Shown here: piece after piece, positions 25,645-37,356 of the stretch
How the letters are laid out: the number at the start of each line of letters is the position of its first letter
How positions within the stretch are numbered: the stretch's first letter is position 1
Assembly (NCBI RefSeq): GCF_000189635.1
Contig: NW_002476567.1
Coordinates: 1,178,001 to 1,242,000, forward strand
Direction of reading: 5' to 3'
Source: Tetrahymena thermophila SB210
Taxonomy: Eukaryota; Ciliophora; Oligohymenophorea; Hymenostomatida; Tetrahymenidae
DNA length: 64,000 nt
Made by a program: the position numbers and the translations under genes
The notes under the pieces: generated by a model
Database searches by the model: none
What the model saw: the letters and a program-made list of their open reading frames with translations, nothing else
Told to the model about the DNA's origin: nothing

Positions 25645-26542
25645 TTATAATTTAGACTTATTATTAGATTTAATTATTTTTTTTATATTTTTCATCCTTA
25701 TTTTTTCAATATTAAAAATAATTAAAAAAATCTTAGAAAATTTTTAGAAATTTTAGTTACTCTTAACTCTTCAGAATTTTATATAAGATTAATAATAATA
25801 AACTTGTAGATAAATCTTTTTTGGATAAATTAATGAAGTCTGTCTTTCAAAAAGAAGCTAAAATTTAAAATATTTATAAATAAAGTATTAATTTATATTT
25901 TGTTTTTATTTTACTTTTAGCTAAACATAAAAGGAAAATTAAAATTATTTAATTTTTACATATTTTTATAAAATTATTTGCAAAATAAAGATTCAAAATA
26001 AAATTTATTGACTTAAATAATAAAAATTTTTTTATTAACAACCAAGTAATAAAGCAAATAATCAAATACAGTTGTATATGCTACTATTTTTAACATAAGC
26101 AAATAAATGTTCTTTAATTATTCCTAAGTTTTTCTAAAGACAAAAATGTTACAATAGCAAATAGATTTAATTAATAATTTTTGAATTAATTAAAGATATT
26201 TCATGTGTTTTTAGACAAATATTTTAATAAATTTGACCATTAATTAAAAAGTTAATTATTTTTTCAGATATTTAATATAATTATTTTTATTATTGATAAT
26301 ATTTTAAATTTTAAAAAATATAAATTTACTTGTATTTTGATTAAGTATGGCAATTAGTTAGTTAATTATTATAATTCTTAATATACTTTAATCTCAGTAT
26401 ATATTTAAAAATGATAATTATTAATGAATGAAATAAAATTAAACTTGAGCATTTAAGTTTGTATAAAAATATATTTTTACAAAATTAATTAATTAATAAA
26501 TATTTTATCATCAATAAATACATTCATTCATTCACTAATTAT
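25645..26542. other. AT-rich intergenic region
   Basis: About 900 nt upstream of the aldo/keto reductase and downstream of the diflavin reductase. No open frame with protein-like composition was seen. A short CATT run (about 26521-26535) lies just after the reductase stop. Confidence 0.6.
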
Positions 26543-28963
26543 TCAACCCCAAACTTCCATTATTATACGTTTTTCAGATTCTAATTCAGCGATTTTTGAG
26601 TATGCCAAATATGGAACCATACCTTCTTTTTCTTAGTACATATTTATTATAAATTCTTTAACAGACTCTCCAACTGCTTTAGAACCACAAACATAAATGG
26701 TTCCTTGCTTATTCAAGAAAAGATCAGCAATTAATTCTAAATCTTCTTACATTAAATCTTAGACATAAACTTTATTTGGACCATCTCTAGAGAATGCCAA
26801 TCTAAGTTTATTGCACACTTTAGATTTTTCAAAGTCCTCTAAATCACTTTTATATATGTAATCTACCTTCTTGCCTCTGCAACCAAAATAAAGAACGGTT
26901 TCACCAAATTAAGTGTTTTATTTGGATTCCTCAAAGAACTATTTCTCTTACAAGAAGGCTCTAAAAGGAGCAAGTCCTGCACCAGGACCAACCATTATTA
27001 TAGGTTTTTCTTTATCTTGTGGTAGCTTAAATGTACTTTCTTGGTGGAAAATTCTAACTCTTTTACCAGAATAGTTAGACTTTAAAGCAGTGAAAAATGA
27101 AGAAGCTTAACCATTACGAGTACCTGATGGGTCTTTTACTTTTGATATAGAAATACACATATGGAGATCTTTAGGGTTACTATTATTTGAGGAAGAAATA
27201 GTATAGAAACGAGGGAATATACGATTGCTTATTTTAATCAAGCTTAAGAGTGGAATTCTTATCTTATATTATTTGCTTAAAGAAAAGATAGAGTGATTTT
27301 TTTCTCTTATGTTTTCTTCAAAGCCTTGACTATCACTAACCCATTTTTCACAATCCGCAATAAACTATTGATTACCACTTAAATCAGCTAAACCCTATAA
27401 AATTGTTTTGTTAACAGGACCAAACAAATCACAGAACTTGGACAAAAAGGTACTAACCTTCATTGGAGAAGGTAAAGGTAATTTGGTTCTTTCTTATGAA
27501 GGTTCTAAGACAAATACATCATCTAAAGAATATCCTTAAAGAGTAGCAAAGTCTTGAATTGATTTATAGTCATTTTCAGGATATACACCTAAATTTCCAG
27601 CTGTATCATACTTAAATCCAGTGGAAGAAATATCAAAGTCAATATGTAAGCAACTTGATTCATCAGGTTTTTGTCTAAGTTCGCGAATTTCTTTAACTGG
27701 GACATTTGTTGCATTAAAATATTCTCTTAACTTGCTTTCAATTTTTTATTCTTCAAAAGTATAATTATCAAAATCAAGCTCGTTAACTCCTTACACCATC
27801 TTGAGTTAGAAACCTGCTTCTGCCTTACGTAATTCCTTCAATGTAGTTTCTTGAATTGAAAATTATTCGTTCAAAACATTCCATAAGTTTTCTTTCCATT
27901 TGTTAAAATCTTAATCTGTTGTATCTTCGGCAGCATCACCTTTATTTGTTATAAATGATATTTTATATTTTTTCGAAACTAATGGTTTGAAAATTAATTA
28001 AATTATTTATTATAGTTATATAAATCCAGTATGATAATTTATAAAAATACCTTTTCCCAAAGGATATAATCTTTTAGCCCCTAATTCCTCTAATTTAGAG
28101 TCAATTTTTACTCCAAAACCAGCAAAATTTTCAAAAGTGCTATTTCCAAGCCCAAACACTGTGTACTTCATATGGGAAAACAATTTAGAATCAGATTATT
28201 AAGAAATCCAATCATAAAAGACTTAAGCATCGCTTGTTGGTCCACCTACTCCGTAGGTAGAAATAACAAAAATAGCTCTATCCATGTTGACAAAATTGGT
28301 AGCATCAAAATCACCTAAATGGATTAGTTTTGGTTGATATTTATGCTTCTTAGCTTCAGCAATTAAGTTAGCAGCTAATCTAGCACTGTTACCTCCAGTT
28401 GTCCCATATACAACGTTAAGAGTACCTCTTGTTTCCACTTTAACGGAATCATCAATTTTTGGTATTTCTGTAACTTTGCTACCTATTAAAGAATTAGTTT
28501 AATTTTATTAAATAAATGGAATATTTTGTTATTTCTATTCTTCCGCTTGATTCTTTTTTTCTGGTTCCTTTGAAGATTTATTTTTCGTTGACTTCAATAT
28601 TGAACTTCTATTTTTTTAAATTTCTATAGAAGTAGACTTTTTGAGAATGCTGTGAACTGGTTTTTACTCACCTTCTTTAATAGAGGATGATTGAACAAAA
28701 ACAAATTCTTTTTTATCTTCTTATGAAACAGCATTCAGTCTTTTTGTGTATGGTAAATTTTATGCATCAATTTCGGAAGACAGAGAATTGTTTGTATTAC
28801 TTTAACAACAGGAAGCCTTTGATCCCATGATTCTATCTTTCAACCTTTAAACTAATGAGCTTTTTGTTATTGCAAAAGCAGCTAATACAAATGATATTCC
28901 AAATGCAAGAGTTCTTTTATTTATTCTTCTGTCTTCCAATATATTATTTATATAAGAAAGCAT
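26543..28963 (-). CDS. NADPH-cytochrome P450 reductase-like diflavin reductase
   Basis: Two exons (intron 27940-28050, 111 nt) encode 769 aa, with exactly 770 codons. The enzyme family moves electrons from NADPH through FAD and FMN to P450s or other heme proteins at the ER membrane. A hydrophobic anchor lies at about residues 18-33, followed by an unusual linker of about 140 residues rich in Ser, Lys and Gln. The flavodoxin/FMN domain starts near residue 178 ([20 protein letters not shown]), with [12 protein letters not shown] and FGLGNSTFE. The FAD-binding RFYTISSS motif is near residue 548. The NADPH-binding segment has [12 protein letters not shown], and further on YVCGS. The C terminus ends with an aromatic Trp near the last residue (EVWG), as in this family. 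Extra length compared with typical reductases comes from the N-terminal linker. A novel-reductase or methionine-synthase-reductase assignment is possible but the membrane anchor favours P450 reductase. Confidence 0.93.
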
Positions 28964-30764
28964 CAACCTAAATTCAATATTTATAAATAATTTAAATCAA
29001 ATTATTAATTATTAAATCTTGCTAGGACCATTTAAGCCTTGGATATATATAAAGCAGTACCTATATATATTTATTAAAAGTAATAAAATCATTGGTATTA
29101 TAAATTTCAATAATTTATCCATTCCTGAGAGATTCTATAAGAATTTACAAGTCAAATTGAATTATTTACTTTCTAATTCAAGATATATTCTTTTATCAAC
29201 AATATAGGATTGCTATTTAATTTAATTTAAATATCTAAGTTAATGAAGATTAATCGATATTTCATTTTTCCTTTTAAGAATTTTCTTACTAGCTTCTCTC
29301 TTTGCTTTAGCTGTACTGCCATAATTAAATAGCGCCTTGCATTAAATATAAATGTAATTTCAAGTAAGAATTCTGGATTTAACTTAATCAAATATTAAAA
29401 TTTAATTAATCCAATCTCAAAAAATGAATAGAATCTTTTTAAAATAGACAAAATAATAAAATTTTATAGAAGGCAAAAAAGAAATTGTATTGAATATTCA
29501 TTAAAGAATAAGCAAAAAACTCCAATAATATTTGGTTAAAGAGTATCGAATTGAACACTCTTATGCTACTAAGATTATCTGCAAAACTTCTTAAAATATA
29601 TTTTATCATTTAGCAATTGTGTCAATTTCAATCTAAGGTTTTTTCATAAAAAATAAATTTATAGATAATGACGTACTTTCTTTTTGGAAGATTTCCAGAA
29701 TATTTATATGGTGCAAAAACTGCAAAGTACATAAAATATTAAATTTATAAAGCTAAAATGCAGTAATCTATTGATTAGTTATATGATAAAATTGCGTGGG
29801 AATAGTGATTTTACTAAAAGTTTTATCTACTCAAAACTTTATCTCTATTTTAGACTATTCAGTATTAAAAAATTCATTTTAGATAAATATTCGATAGATA
29901 TCATGCAGCAAATTTAATTTAAAATTTATTTTCATCTTAAAGAAATTTAATTAAGCCAAACTACCAAAAATAAAAATAGACAATTAATCTAATAGATTAT
30001 TAGTAGCCAAACAAATTAAATGCTTGTAATTAAGCTGATTTTTTTTTTTAAATAATACTTTTCGCAATTATAATTTTAATCAATATTCATGCTTTGTTTA
30101 TTTGATCTCTTTAAATCAAACAAATTTAAGTTTTCAATAATATCCCATTAAAGTTAAAAAAATAATACTATTTAATATTATAATTATAATATTGCAGTGT
30201 ATTAATATTCTTTTAAAAGTTAAAAATGAAAATATATTTTGTACACATTTATGAACAATAGCTTTGTATATTATTATTATATTAATTTAGTAAGCTTCCA
30301 ATTCCAAGATATATTGCTGCTTTGAAAATTAGATATTAATAAATTCTGATAAAATAAGTATAGATTAAATTGAGCAAATATACTTATTTTTTACAATAGA
30401 TTCATAAAGAGAAACTAACATTTAAAATATTTTAATCTTTAGAATCAGTAATTTAAAATATTTTTTATTTGTTTCCATAAAAAAATATGGTATATTTTTG
30501 CTTTTTTCTTAGCCTTTCTTATAAATTCTGAAATAAATGTATAACAAGATATGCAATATTAACAAATAATTAATTTTTTCAAAAAAATTGTAAATATTAA
30601 ATTTAATTTAGATATGTAAAATTAATTAATTTATCTTTTTTAAATCGAATAATAATGATTTTATTTTAATTTAAAATAACTACTCTGATTATAATTTTAT
30701 ACAATAAAACATAATAATCATATAAAAGAATAATTTGAATTTATTTTAGATTTTATTTATGAAA
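28964..30764. other. Intergenic region; left edge of the duplicated array
   Basis: Up to about 29617 the sequence is unique in the window. A minus-strand open stretch (about 29370-28997) ends in a hydrophobic 41-residue ORF starting at 29122, but it has no convincing start or family and I do not call it a gene. From about 29620 the DNA is duplicated again at about 36470. About 260 nt (roughly 30269-30528) present here are missing from the second copy. Confidence 0.6.
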
Positions 30765-33700
30765 TCAATAAATAGATGTTTACTTTGATCTTTTCCTTGA
30801 AAAGGAAATTGAAAATGTCTTAGTATTTAATATGCTTTCAATTTAACTAGCTGAAATTCCTTCTTATCTTACTTTATGTTCTTCCGCTGAGCAGCTTTTG
30901 ATCATCATTGTACCATTTTATTTATGAATAAAACTCTCTTTCAATTTTCTTTAACTAAATTGCAAGTATTGTCTATAAGTGTATTCAATTTAAATAAATG
31001 AGTGCATAATCGCGAAAAATATTTATAATAACAATAAAATATTAATTAATAATTCCTGGTACAATATTAGATCCTGTAAAGATTGACTATATTAACTATT
31101 TTAATTCATAAGTATTAAAATTAGCATTATTAAAATTTATAAAATGTCACTAATAAGCAAATAGAACAAATCTAATTTTTTATGATTGTAAGGTCTAAAT
31201 ATCAAATTTATAAATAAGCTTAAAAGGCACACAGAAAATTATGTCCATAGATATATATGATCATTAAGCAAGAAAGATAAACAATAGGTTATCTTTTTTG
31301 ATTCTGTTACTAGCCAAAAATACTTACTAAATCCATAATTAAAATTTAAATTTTCAGTAAGATATTTAAAAGGTTAAATTAGAAGCTCATTTTTTATTAT
31401 ATATATTTGGAGAAAAATAAAAACTAAATATAACACTCCATAAGCAAGCGAGCCTACAGCGTAAAAGTTAAATTCCTTAAATATATCTAAATTATTAATT
31501 GAGTAAATGAGTATCATATTACTTGATATTCGATTCACTTTTATGAACAAATTCCAGTTTAAGAAAGATTTAAAATTATTTGTTTCGTCATAGCTCTTTT
31601 TATTGTTAATTCTAAAATATGCAAATCCGAAAGCAATAAATGCATATGAGAAAAATATATACCCAAAAAAAGCAATTAAGTTTGAGAGGCTTGATGAATC
31701 TTTAGAGGAAGGTAAATCATAACTAAAAACTGAAATTTAGCTATCAAGGAGATTAAAATAATTGAATTTAGCTTAAGGGCAAGCAAAAATACCTACCTAA
31801 TTATGTTGCTATGAATAAAATTGATTTCCTATTAACTGTGAATTCATCAAAAAATAATCAGAGAAAGGATGATGATTAATAAACAAAGTTGGAAGGTAAA
31901 TAAGGTACTAAATACTTGTCATTATACTTGCAACTTTGAATAAAATGTTAGGGCTTGGACTAAATTAGCAATCCTATTGATTGGTTTCTATAAAAGAAGG
32001 CTTGCATGCACAGCTATTTGTTTATAGATCAAGAATCCTAGTTGTAGAACTGCACTCTAAGCATTAATTTTTATTAATTCCACTACATTTACTACATGTA
32101 AAATAACATTCATTACCAGTTAAAGTTGCATTTAAGTAATATGTGAAACAGGAATTAGAATCAAAACAAAATTCACATTAATCAATACAATTTTAAGTGC
32201 ATTTATTATTAATATCAGTATATTTACCTGATTTGCAAAAGCTACAAGTATTGTGCCTGTTATCAAAAAAGAACCCACTTTTACATTAAATGCACTAAGA
32301 GCCATCAGGTAAACATTCCAAACAATTTGCTTAAGGACATTAAATGCAACTATTGGTACTTTATGAGTAATAGGTAGATTAAGAACACACACATTTCTAA
32401 TTAGTTTGTGAAAATTATGCTTATTATATGCATTATAAACACTAATTTCTATTATTGATATCACACTACTAGCACATAGGATCTTGACATTACTAACAAT
32501 TACCAGTTATTTAATTTTATGTATCTTTCTAATCAATACAAGTGCATTCATTTTAATTAGACACAGAATTAAATTTTATTTAAGCACCAGTTTTACATGA
32601 TTAACAATTAGATTGAGATTCAGAACAAGTAAGGCATTATGGAGCACATTACTAGCAACTTTAAGTTTATCTATTGTAAAATTATCCAGATTTACAATTT
32701 AATATACATTTTCCAGGATTTAACGGGTCTTTTAATGAATCTGAAGCACAGACCTAGCAATATATACTACTTTAACATATAGCACAATTAATTGGACATG
32801 GTATGCATTGAGGGTTATTTGAATCTAAGAAAGTAGCATAAGGGCATTTGCATTAGTTTGTATTTTGATCAATATAAAATGAACTAGGGCACTAACTACA
32901 AGTTTAAGGTCCTTGATCACAGCTGAGACAATATTAAATAGAGCATTTTTGGCAAATATTTTAACTGTCACAAAAAGCTGGAGAAGGTTTTGTTTATTAA
33001 CAGCTGTTGTTGTATAAATAAGTATTTGGTTAGCACTGCGAACAAGAGTTTGGTATAATATCTGTGCAGTTATTACAATAAATATCTTTACAAGGTTAAC
33101 AATTAAACTGGTATGAGATATCTTTGCTTTGTATGCAAAAATAGCCTGAAATAGGCTTTTGCTATAAGCATTCGTTTGTGATTGTATTAAAATAAGGAAA
33201 ATTAACTGAGCAGCTTTTGCAATTATTAGATAAGGGACCTGTACAATCAAAACAAGTAGTATTACATTGATTACAAGTAGGTAATAAACTATTATTTGAC
33301 AGATTTTATTCTTGATAAGTTTATTATTCACAACTGTTTACACAATCAGAAGCAGCAAAGGAATAGAAAAAACCTGTAGGGCATGATAAACTATATAATT
33401 CAATAATAGTAGAAGTTACTCCTAATACCTAAGAACCTTACCAAGTGTAGTAAGTGATTTAGATTGTATTACTAGATAAGGCAAAATCATATAGAACAAT
33501 TCTAGGATTTTAGGCAGATAAATTACAAGACATTTTAGAAAAACCAATAGCAAAATCTTGTTTAGTTATATGCTAGACATTTATTGGAGTTTTAGAAGTC
33601 TACACTCTTGCAAATTTTTTTAAAATATCATCACCAGAAAGTCCTTTTTTGCATTCTTAGTTTAATGATTAATATTGGTTTGATATTACGTTATTGTATA

Positions 33701-34418
33701 AGCAATTGGAAGAATCTAAAATAAATTCATAACTGGTTTCTTAATACATATTCATCATAATTGAATTATTATCTTGATAGTAAAATTCAAAATAATTAAA
33801 TCTAATTGTGTTTAATTAAACTTAATAATTTATGTTTGTTCTAACATAAATTAATATACTAGTTAAATTTGAGCTAATTTCGAAATATATATCTAATTCC
33901 TAAGAATTTTACTTTATATAAAATCCTGTCATAAATCCGATAGCCTTAGCATAGATTTTTGGGTTATTAGGAAGATTATTTTTAGAAAAAGGAATGAAAG
34001 CTGAATAAATTTAATAGTTTGCGTCAGAGCTTTAATTCATACTATTAATGTCAATTGATTTAGATATTGAATAAATATTACTACCTATCGTTGCTATATA
34101 GTTATAATCAACTTAAAATACTTAAGAATTTTAAGAATATATGAGGACAGCTTAGAAGCCAGTCTAATCAATAGCTGATAATTAAACTTAATAATCAAGT
34201 TCATTAGTATTTTTCGATGAATCCAAATAGCTTTAAGAGATTATCACTTAAGGGATAGAAGAAAATTTGCTTTCAAAACTAACATTGATTGATGGATTTT
34301 AATTAGTTAGTATAAAATTGCCTGTTTTACTGAAATTACTGTCTACAATACTTATTTATTTTAAATATGAAAGCCTAATAAGAATAAAGAAAGTAGTCAA
34401 TTTATAAATTAATCTCAT
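30765..34418 (-). CDS. Type 1 lectin-like, cysteine-rich multi-pass surface protein (copy 1)
   Basis: One exon of 1218 codons (1217 aa) from ATG 34418 to TGA 30765. Residues 1-20 form a hydrophobic signal peptide. Residues about 30-240 resemble an H-type-lectin fold (V.F...F...P.V..S..YLD, then TGFQAV), followed by a beta-rich segment to about 345. Residues 346-820 are packed with CxxC pairs in furin/growth-factor-receptor-like spacing. Residues 822-1140 hold about six or seven hydrophobic membrane segments. The cytosolic tail ends with an EEGI/QEGI..QIxSILNxxTFSI-like motif (here EGISASQIESILNTKTFSI) shared with the type 2 genes. The likely role is a cell-surface receptor or adhesion protein that binds glycans or other ligands; this is inference from domain layout. 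The lectin call is by pattern only. It has no introns, unlike the single-copy genes to its left. Confidence 0.85.
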
Positions 34419-35740
34419 TTTATTTGCTTGTCTCCTTTTTTACTCTTAATTAAATTAAAAATAACTCTAAATAGTTTTTACTCACAATAGCTATTTTAGT
34501 ATGATTAAAACAAACAATTATATATTCATAAACAACTGCTTGAATTTTACTAGATAATATAAGCTCATAAAAAATGAAATATTTTCATGAATCAAAGTTG
34601 ATAATACAGAAAGTTATTATGAAGCAAAAATTAAATAAAAGAATTGTTTTATTATTAGTTGACAACTTATATTAATGGTATTTAGGTAGTTTACTTACTT
34701 TTACTTACTTTCTTTAATTGTATTTTTTAGTTTTTTGGAATATTGAAGTTTTATTTAAATTGATATAAATTACTTTCTAAAAAATAAATATATGATGACA
34801 ATTATGTATTTATGACTGTAATTAAAAATAAATTAGGTCATTTAATGTTAAAAAATGAATAATATCCACTTAAAAGAGAGTAAAATAAATTAATAGATAG
34901 AGCTTTGGTCTCTAATCTTAATAGATTTTTATTTTTTATTATTTTAGTTTACAGTAATAAAAAATTTATTTTAATCTTAATTTGAACACCCATCCAAAGC
35001 AAAAATAATTTTATTTTAGCAAATATTTGAATTTATTTATCAAACAAAATATTTTTTTTTGATTAGTGTTTGTTTTAGTTAAAAAAATGAACATGCTATT
35101 TTTATATCATGTGCTTGCCATTTATTAAAGGGAGAGGAGATTTTATTGTTAATAAATTAATAATATAAAAATTTGCTTTTTTTCAAATTTTTAATCACAA
35201 GCCAATTCAATTCACAATTACCAAAAAGCAATTTAGATTTAGATATATCACATTTTTCCTAATAATTTCGCTGATGCTAAATTTTCTAACAAAAGAATAA
35301 TAAATAGCTAAACTTCAAGCACATCAATATATATACTTGAATATTTGCTGTTCATTTAATATAAAAGAAATTCATGTTTATTATTTCTTTCATTTATCAT
35401 TTTTTTAAAATGTGGCTTAAAAAATCTTTAGATTGATTTAATATTATTTTATTTTATTTTTAAATCAAAATTGTAAAATTTTACAGTTTATATATAATTG
35501 ATCAAACATGATAAGTATAATATTAACTCATATTAGAAAGTTGAAGAAAATTATAATTTAGAAATAATAAATAAAAAAATATAATAGAATATTTTTAAAT
35601 TCATTATTAGTTATTTGTAAAGTAAAATGGATTAAATAAGTTTTATAATGAGTAATAAAAAAAATTATTTAAAAATTTAAATATTTTTGTTTATATTAAG
35701 GAATAATTTAATTTTTAAATGAGCTCCCAATATTAACTAC
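34419..35740. other. 5' flank of type 1 copy 1, duplicated in unit B
   Basis: About 1.3 kb without a gene. It aligns with 41026-42357 upstream of the second type 1 copy, including the TTTACTTACTTTCTTTAATT block just upstream of the start. This conservation fits a shared promoter, but recent duplication alone could explain it. Confidence 0.65.
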
Positions 35741-36463
35741 TCAGCTATAGATGAAGGCGAGCTTATTTGGATTGTTTTTTTTTCTGAAAGTTGGATTGAA
35801 AATGTTCTAACATTTAGAATATTTTTCATTTAATATACAGAAAATCTTCTTCTTTTATTTTTTATTCAAATATAAAGCAGTTATTTGTCTAAAAGAAACT
35901 ATTATTTTAATTTCTAATTAAAGATTTTTGTAATTAGTTTTGACTTACTTAAGATATATTCTATGGGCAAACTCAATAATAGCCAAACAATTAAATGCTG
36001 CCAAAATTATTTAACTTACTAATAATAAGGAGATTCTATTTTATTCATACAATATTTAAATGTACTAAAGATTTATTTAATTAAGTTTAATTTATTATTA
36101 TTAAGCATGAAACAAATACTATTTATATAATATCGCTTATTAATATATAATACTGATCTCTTCTTTTATTATTATAAGGCTTGTTTAGTGATAAAATTAT
36201 TAGATTAAAGGTACAAGTAGAAAAATACACTAATAAAAAATAACTTTAGCTAAGTAAAAAAGTTGAGCAAAAAGCTATTTTCTTTAATTTTACTATAAAC
36301 CAAAACATCAAACTTGCCTTTGAATTAGTATTTAAGTTATCTGTTAAAAACTTTAATTGTTGGTTACAAGCAAGTATCTTAACTACATATATTTCAAGTA
36401 AAAGAAATATTAGATATAATATACCATAAACTAATGTGCAAACAGAGTAAAAGTTTAATTTTC
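35741..36463 (-). pseudogene. Truncated 3' end of a type 2 gene (duplication relic 1)
   Basis: This matches the last 720 nt of the type 2 gene at 42358-47676: three hydrophobic membrane segments and the cytosolic tail with ILNVRTFSIQLS. It stops abruptly at about 36463, where the left edge of duplication unit B begins, so the N terminus, lectin domain and cysteine-rich region are missing. A small insertion near the end shifts the original stop. It is the expected scar of a tandem duplication whose right breakpoint fell inside the gene. Confidence 0.85.
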
Positions 36464-37356
36464 TTTAAATTTGATTTCAAAATGTAAGGTTTTTTCATAA
36501 AAAATAAATTTATAGATAGTGACATACTTTCTTTTTGGAAGATTTCCAGAATATTTATATGGTGCAAAAACTGCAAAGTACATAAAATATTAAATATATA
36601 AAGCTAAAATGCAGTAATCTATTGATTAGTTATATGATAAAATTGTGTGGGAGTATTCATTTTACTAATGGTATTATCTACTCAAAATTTTATCTCTATA
36701 TTAGACTATTCACATTAAAAAATTCATTTTAGGTAAATACTCGATATATATCATGCAGCAAATTTTATTTAAAATTTATTTTTATCTTAAAGAAATTTAA
36801 TTAAGCCAAATTACCAAAAATAAAAATAGACAATTAATCTATTAGATTATTAGTAGCCAAACAAATTAAATACTTGTAATTAAGCTGATTTTTTTTTAAG
36901 ATAATACTTTTTCGCAATTATAATTTTAATCAATATTCATGCTTTGTTTATTTGATCTCTTTAAATCAAACAAATTTAAGTTTTCAATAATATCCCTTAA
37001 AAGTTAAAAATATATTACTATTTAATACAATAATTATAATATTGCAGTGTTAATGCTCTTTTAAAAGTTAAAAATGAAAATATAATTTAAAGGTCACATT
37101 TATCTACTAAAGCTTTGTTCTGAATTAAATGTATTACAAGATATGTAATATTAACAAATAATTAAATTTTTCTAAGAAATTGTAAATATTAAATTTAATT
37201 TAGATATATAAAATTAATTAATTTATCTTTTTTAAATCGAAAAATAATGATTTTATTTTAATTTAAAATTAACTACTGTGATTATAATTTTATACAATAT
37301 AATATAATAATCATATTAATGAATAATTTGAATTTATTTTAGATTTATTTATGAAA
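36464..37356. other. Duplicated 3' flank of type 1 copy 2
   Basis: About 890 nt that correspond to 29620-30764, minus about 260 nt. No gene is seen. Confidence 0.65.

Larger units (their letters stand above)
29620..36463 (+). repeat. Segmental duplication, copy A (about 6.8 kb)
   Basis: This unit contains the 3' flank, the type 1 gene at 30765-34418, its 5' flank and a truncated 3' end of a type 2 gene. It aligns in order with about 36470-43074. The left boundary is marked by AAGGTTTTTTCATAAAAAAT at 29636 and 36486. The right boundary falls inside the type 2 coding region, at the shared AAAAGTTTAATT. Confidence 0.85.

Noticed and set aside
28997..29370. Small minus-strand membrane protein (ORF from ATG 29122)
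   Set aside because: Only 41 codons follow the ATG, the upstream part has no start, and no homologue or splice support was recognised.
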